A stretch of 7,604 bases of DNA from NCBI GenBank assembly GCA_003133185.1, contig PKWF01000066.1, forward strand, positions 4,285 through 11,888, given 5' to 3'. The translations under genes were made by a program, and so were the position numbers. The notes beneath the pieces were generated by a model. It saw only the letters and a list, made by a program, of their open reading frames with translations. It was not told the origin of the DNA and ran no database searches. This document shows positions 5,237-7,604 of this stretch, one piece after another; within the stretch, counting starts at the first letter, position 1, and each line of letters opens with the position of its first letter. This DNA is from Vulcanimicrobiota bacterium (GTDB lineage Bacteria; Vulcanimicrobiota; Vulcanimicrobiia; Vulcanimicrobiales; Vulcanimicrobiaceae).

Positions 5237-6397
5237 CTATGTAAAGGCGCCCAGGCCGGTTATCTCTTTGCCGACGACGAGTGCGTGCATTTCGCTGGTA
5301 CCCTCGTATGTCAGCACCGATTCCAAGTTGTTCATGTGGCGAATGACGGGGTACTCCAGCGTAACGCCGTTTGCCCCGAGAATGGTGCGTGCCTGACGGG
5401 CAATCGCGAGCGCCTCGCGGACGTTGTTGAGTTTCGCGAGACTAACCTGCGACGGGTGGAGCCGTCCACCGTCTTTTGCCCGTCCGAGATGCAGCGCCAA
5501 GAGCGCGCCCTTGTTCAACTCCAGGAGCATGTCGACGAGCTTCGCCTGGGTCAGTTGAAAGCCGCCGATGGGGCGATCGAATGCGACGCGCGTCTTGCTG
5601 TATTCGAGCGCCGATTCGTAGCAGCTTCGCGCCGCGCCGATCGCTCCCCACACGATGCCGAAGCGCGCTTCGTTCAAACAGGAGAGTGGCGCGACCAAGC
5701 CGTCTCCGAGCGGCAGCAGCGCGTCGCCCGGAAGGCGGCAGCCGGCGAGAACGAGCTCGCTCGTAACCGACGCGCGCAGCGACAGCTTTCGCTCGATGTT
5801 CGTCGCCGAAAAGCCGCGCGCGTCGCGCGGAACGATGAAGCCTCGAATGCCCGTATCGGTTTGTGCCCAAACGATGGCAAGATCGGCGATCGATCCGTTG
5901 GTGATCCACATCTTTGTCCCGTCGATGACCCAATCGGATCCGTCCTTGCGGGCGTAGGTTCGCATGCCGGCCGGATTGCTGCCAAAGTCCGGCTCGGTCA
6001 GGCCGAAACAGCCGATCAGCTCGCCTCGTGCCATTGGCGCAAGCCAGGTCCGCTTCTGCTCCTCGTCGCCCCAGCGATGGATTGCATACATCGCGAGCGA
6101 TCCCTGAACCGACGCGAAGCTGCGGACCCCCGAATCGCCGGCCTCCAGCTCCAAACAGGCGATGCCGTAGGCGACCGCGCTCGCTCCCGCACAGCCGTAG
6201 CCCTCGAGGTGCATGCCGAGCAATCCGAGCCGGCCGAGCTCTGGGCCGAGCTCGCGCGGAAGCGTTCCTTCCTCGAACCATTGCGCGATGTTAGGCAGGA
6301 TGCGGTCGCGCACGTAAGCGCGCACGGTGTCGCGGACGAGCCGCTCTTCGTCGGAGAACAGCCCCGCGACGTCGATGAAGTCGACCGGGTCGGGCAC
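5237..6397 (-). CDS. Acyl-CoA dehydrogenase, glutaryl-CoA dehydrogenase type
   Basis: This 386-residue flavoenzyme has the three-part acyl-CoA dehydrogenase fold: N-terminal helices (about 1-125), a beta domain (126-230) with CFGLTEPDFGS at 130-140 and MWITN at 163-167, and a C-terminal helical domain with RVAFDRPIGGFQ (270-281, FAD contact) and RQARTILGANG (334-344). The end, TYEGTSEMHAL (363-373), carries the glutamate of the YEGT motif (Glu365), the catalytic base. Overall it reads like glutaryl-CoA dehydrogenase, which oxidises and decarboxylates glutaryl-CoA to crotonyl-CoA in lysine/tryptophan breakdown. Arg92 in VRSFASVQGSL matches the arginine that holds the substrate carboxylate in that family. 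Translation starts at GTG, 4 nt after the SRPBCC stop, without an obvious Shine-Dalgarno sequence. No partner genes (glutaconate CoA-transferase, ETF) are in view, so the exact substrate is inferred. Confidence 0.92.
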   Translation of the reverse strand: MPDPVDFIDVAGLFSDEERLVRDTVRAYVRDRILPNIAQWFEEGTLPRELGPELGRLGLLGMHLEGYGCAGASAVAYGIACLELEAGDSGVRSFASVQGSLAMYAIHRWGDEEQKRTWLAPMARGELIGCFGLTEPDFGSNPAGMRTYARKDGSDWVIDGTKMWITNGSIADLAIVWAQTDTGIRGFIVPRDARGFSATNIERKLSLRASVTSELVLAGCRLPGDALLPLGDGLVAPLSCLNEARFGIVWGAIGAARSCYESALEYSKTRVAFDRPIGGFQLTQAKLVDMLLELNKGALLALHLGRAKDGGRLHPSQVSLAKLNNVREALAIARQARTILGANGVTLEYPVIRHMNNLESVLTYEGTSEMHALVVGKEITGLGAFT

Positions 6398-6401
6398 GGG
6401 A

Positions 6402-6827
6402 CTAGCGCTTTAAAACGCGCGCGAGCTTGTCGAAGAGCGCCTCGGTCGAGCGCTCGAACTGGTCCTCGAAGCGCCGCCAGAGCAATCGCCCGTCGGTGTC
6501 CGACAAGATTGCGTCGACGCGATACTCCACGACGGTCTCTTTGCCCAAGGTGGACAAGTGGAACCCGTGCGTCCCGTCGAGGCCTTCGTTTTGGAAACGC
6601 CAGACGATCCGCTCCTCGGGAACGGTCTCATCCAAAATGCTGTGGATTCCTAGGTGCCATTCTTCGGTCCGGCCGGGCGTGAGGGGGCCCGGAGAACGCA
6701 TGAACGGCTGCGAGGCAAAGGGCCAGATCTGATCGCCCGAGGTACCCATCTCTTCGAGCAAATGGTAGATGCGGCGCTTGGTGCCGTGGAACGAACGCGA
6801 CCGGAGTTCGTGAAGGTCGATGGGCAT
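6402..6827 (-). CDS. SRPBCC / START-like domain protein
   Basis: This 141-residue protein has the length and pattern of a single SRPBCC (Bet v1/START-like) domain. There is an N-terminal helical region (residues 16-27), a Trp/Pro-rich stretch with MRSPGPLTPGRTEEWHLG at 43-60, and alternating strands. GIHSILDETVPEERIVWRF (60-78) has the IVWRF strand typical of polyketide cyclase/SRPBCC proteins. A long basic-acidic C-terminal helix (RRFEDQFERSTEALFDKL, 118-135) is the usual lid of the cavity. Such proteins bind small hydrophobic ligands; the ligand cannot be read from sequence. There is no signal peptide, so it is probably cytoplasmic. The ATG has no clear Shine-Dalgarno sequence. Its stop is 4 nt before the acyl-CoA dehydrogenase GTG, so the two are almost certainly co-translated and may be functionally linked. 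The fold call is by pattern and moderately sure; I recognise no specific gene. Confidence 0.65.
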   Translation of the reverse strand: MPIDLHELRSRSFHGTKRRIYHLLEEMGTSGDQIWPFASQPFMRSPGPLTPGRTEEWHLGIHSILDETVPEERIVWRFQNEGLDGTHGFHLSTLGKETVVEYRVDAILSDTDGRLLWRRFEDQFERSTEALFDKLARVLKR

Positions 6828-6856
6828 GGCCGTTCGTTCGCGCAGTAACGCCAGAG

Positions 6857-7123
6857 CTACTCCTCGGGCTTTTTGACGAACGGCAGCTTCGCCGTCAAAA
6901 GCGCTTCCTTCTCCGCCAACTTTGCCAGACTCTGGACCACGACGATGGCGACGACCGTTATGATGACGGCATAGATCAGCTCCGCCAGCACGCCGTTGCC
7001 CGGCTTGAGGAAGAGCGCGATCGTGTCGCTAATGAACTTATTCCATGCACCGGCGGCGATGAGGCCGAAGGCGACCGTCGCCAGGCCGATCATCGTGCCG
7101 AGGTAGGTCGATTTAACTTCCAT
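6857..7123 (-). CDS. Small two-helix membrane protein, DUF5654-like
   Basis: This 88-residue protein has two strongly hydrophobic segments, about residues 11-27 and 46-66, joined by a short polar loop with LKPGNG. A charged tail follows (AEKEALLTAK, then PFVKKPEE). The pattern near the first helix, ATVAFGLIAAGAWNKFI, and IYAVIITVVAI in the second resemble the DUF5654 family as I remember it (AFG..AA.AWN and YAVI.T). That family is of unknown function and found in bacteria and archaea. No catalytic motif is visible. The likely location is the cytoplasmic membrane, with a lysine-rich end facing the cytoplasm. It is the first gene of the insert between rpsJ and rplC, 94 nt after rpsJ and 29 nt before the SRPBCC gene. 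The family call is from memory; a membrane protein of about 90 residues is certain. Confidence 0.75.
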   Translation of the reverse strand: MEVKSTYLGTMIGLATVAFGLIAAGAWNKFISDTIALFLKPGNGVLAELIYAVIITVVAIVVVQSLAKLAEKEALLTAKLPFVKKPEE

Positions 7124-7128
7124 GCGAG

Positions 7129-7132
7129 CCTC
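7129..7132 (-). promoter_or_regulatory. Shine-Dalgarno GAGG for the small membrane protein gene
   Basis: GAGG stands 5 nt before the ATG at 7123. It decides the start: an in-frame ATG at 7183 would add 20 residues (MRLRAFCCEG...) that carry no membrane or family features and have no comparable ribosome binding site. Confidence 0.6.
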
Positions 7133-7217
7133 GTTAAATGGGGCGGGCCGGATGCCTTCGCAGCAAAACGCCCGCAGCCTCATGCTCCGGCCGAAAAGGG
7201 GTTTGCTTGAAAGCGGC

Positions 7218-7526
7218 CTAGGCTTTGAGTTCGATGTCCACGCCGGCCGGCAGATCGAGGTGCATCAGCGCGTCCATCGTCTTCGGTGAGGCCTGCAGGA
7301 TGTCGATCAACCGCTTATGGGTACGCATTTCGAAGTGCTCGCGCGACTTCTTGTCGTTGTTCGTCGAGCGCTGCACGCAAAAACGGTTGATCTCGGTCGG
7401 TAGGGGCACCGGACCGCTGACGAAAGCGCCGGTGCGTTTGGCGGTCTCAACGATCCGCTCGGCCGACTGATCGAGCACTTTGTGGTCGTACGCCTTGAGG
7501 CGTATGCGGATCATTTGCTTCGCCAT
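7218..7526 (-). CDS. rpsJ: 30S ribosomal protein S10 (NusE)
   Basis: This 102-residue protein has the normal S10 length. The recognisable core runs from residue 5 ([17 protein letters not shown]) through [18 protein letters not shown] at 59-76 to the C-terminal [11 protein letters not shown]10 sits in the head of the small subunit near the A site. In the family it doubles as NusE, pairing with NusB and NusG in antitermination. The ATG at 7526 starts a normal N-terminus; no strong Shine-Dalgarno sequence precedes it, so translation may lean on coupling to tuf 15 nt upstream. Residues 54-58 (STNND) replace the SPHVD-like loop common in other bacteria, a modest difference. Unusually, the next gene is not rplC: 94 nt and then three non-ribosomal genes follow. 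Identity is secure. Confidence 0.97.
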   Translation of the reverse strand: MAKQMIRIRLKAYDHKVLDQSAERIVETAKRTGAFVSGPVPLPTEINRFCVQRSTNNDKKSREHFEMRTHKRLIDILQASPKTMDALMHLDLPAGVDIELKA

Positions 7527-7541
7527 TATAGGTAAACCGCT

Positions 7542-7604
7542 CTATTCGCTGACGGACGTTACAACGCCCGCCCCGACGGTGCGGCCGCCCTCGCGGATCG
7601 CGAA
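7542..7604 (-). CDS. tuf: Elongation factor Tu, C-terminal end (partial)
   Basis: Only the last 20 codons and a TAG stop are inside the window; the gene continues past the right edge. The visible peptide, FAIREGGRTVGAGVVTSVSE, is the extreme C-terminus of EF-Tu, whose family signature is FAIREGGRTVGAGVV followed by a short variable tail. EF-Tu is the GTPase that delivers aminoacyl-tRNA to the ribosome A site. This segment belongs to its third beta-barrel domain, which contacts tRNA. The stop lies 15 nt before rpsJ, with no terminator-like hairpin between them, so tuf and rpsJ are probably co-transcribed as the end of a str-type operon. The match is short but highly specific. Whether the rest of the gene is intact cannot be seen. 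Confidence 0.93.
   Translation of the reverse strand, partial: FAIREGGRTVGAGVVTSVSE

Noticed and set aside
5179..5240. A reading stretch ending KEQFEQAAKL-stop just after the acyl-CoA dehydrogenase gene, resembling the end of a small helical protein.
   Set aside because: No start codon is present in frame within the gap and the frame only continues as a shadow of the upstream gene; too short to call a gene remnant.
5285..6682. Long plus-strand open frame of 465 codons opposite the acyl-CoA dehydrogenase.
   Set aside because: It is an antisense shadow caused by GC-rich codon use: no recognisable domains, no Shine-Dalgarno, and it crosses two well-supported minus-strand genes.
7143..7175. Inverted repeat (GCGGGC / GCCCGC) between rpsJ and the DUF5654-like gene as a terminator.
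   Set aside because: Only six pairs around a 21-nt loop and no U-tract; also GGCCG/CGGCC closer to rpsJ has a long loop. No convincing terminator or promoter is seen in this 94-nt gap.

Overview
The window is a bacterial ribosomal-protein locus. Every gene lies on the minus strand, so transcription runs from the right end to the left. The DNA is GC-rich, with several GTG and TTG starts and long Ala/Pro/Arg-rich protein tails. Gene order is bacterial, and none of the proteins resembles archaeal forms. I cannot fix the phylum from this sequence. An uncultured GC-rich lineage (for example Eremiobacterota-like, or Actinobacteria/Chloroflexota-adjacent) is only an impression.

Layout, in direction of transcription. 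(1) 7604-7218: the 3' end of tuf (EF-Tu), then rpsJ (S10) 15 nt later, the usual end of a str-type operon. (2) 7123-5237: three genes foreign to a ribosomal operon. These are a small two-helix membrane protein that looks like DUF5654, a SRPBCC/START-like protein, and an acyl-CoA dehydrogenase of the glutaryl-CoA dehydrogenase type. (3) 5236-5017: a 220-nt gap holding a strong GC hairpin, a near-consensus sigma-70-type promoter with a 17-bp spacer, and a roughly 100-nt leader with two stem-loops. (4) 5016-1: the S10/spc-type run rplC, rplD, rplW, rplB, rpsS, rplV, rpsC, rplP, rpmC and rpsQ (cut by the window edge), almost without gaps.

The ribosomal genes are packed tightly. Junctions include TAATG (rplC/rplD, rplB/rpsS), GTGA (rpsS/rplV, rplP/rpmC), TAA-GTG (rplV/rpsC) and 14-nt overlaps (rplD/rplW, rpmC/rpsQ), which points to translational coupling. 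The normal tuf-rpsJ-rplC continuity is broken: rpsJ stays with tuf, and the rest of the operon appears to start from its own promoter before rplC.

The points most worth a second look are the three-gene insert, the new promoter with its structured leader, an intergenic-repeat-like sequence that has become the C-terminal tail of L3, and long low-complexity tails on S3 and L22. I see no RNA genes, CRISPR array, insertion sequence or plus-strand gene. I found no convincing undescribed system; the window is an essential housekeeping locus with an unusual arrangement.
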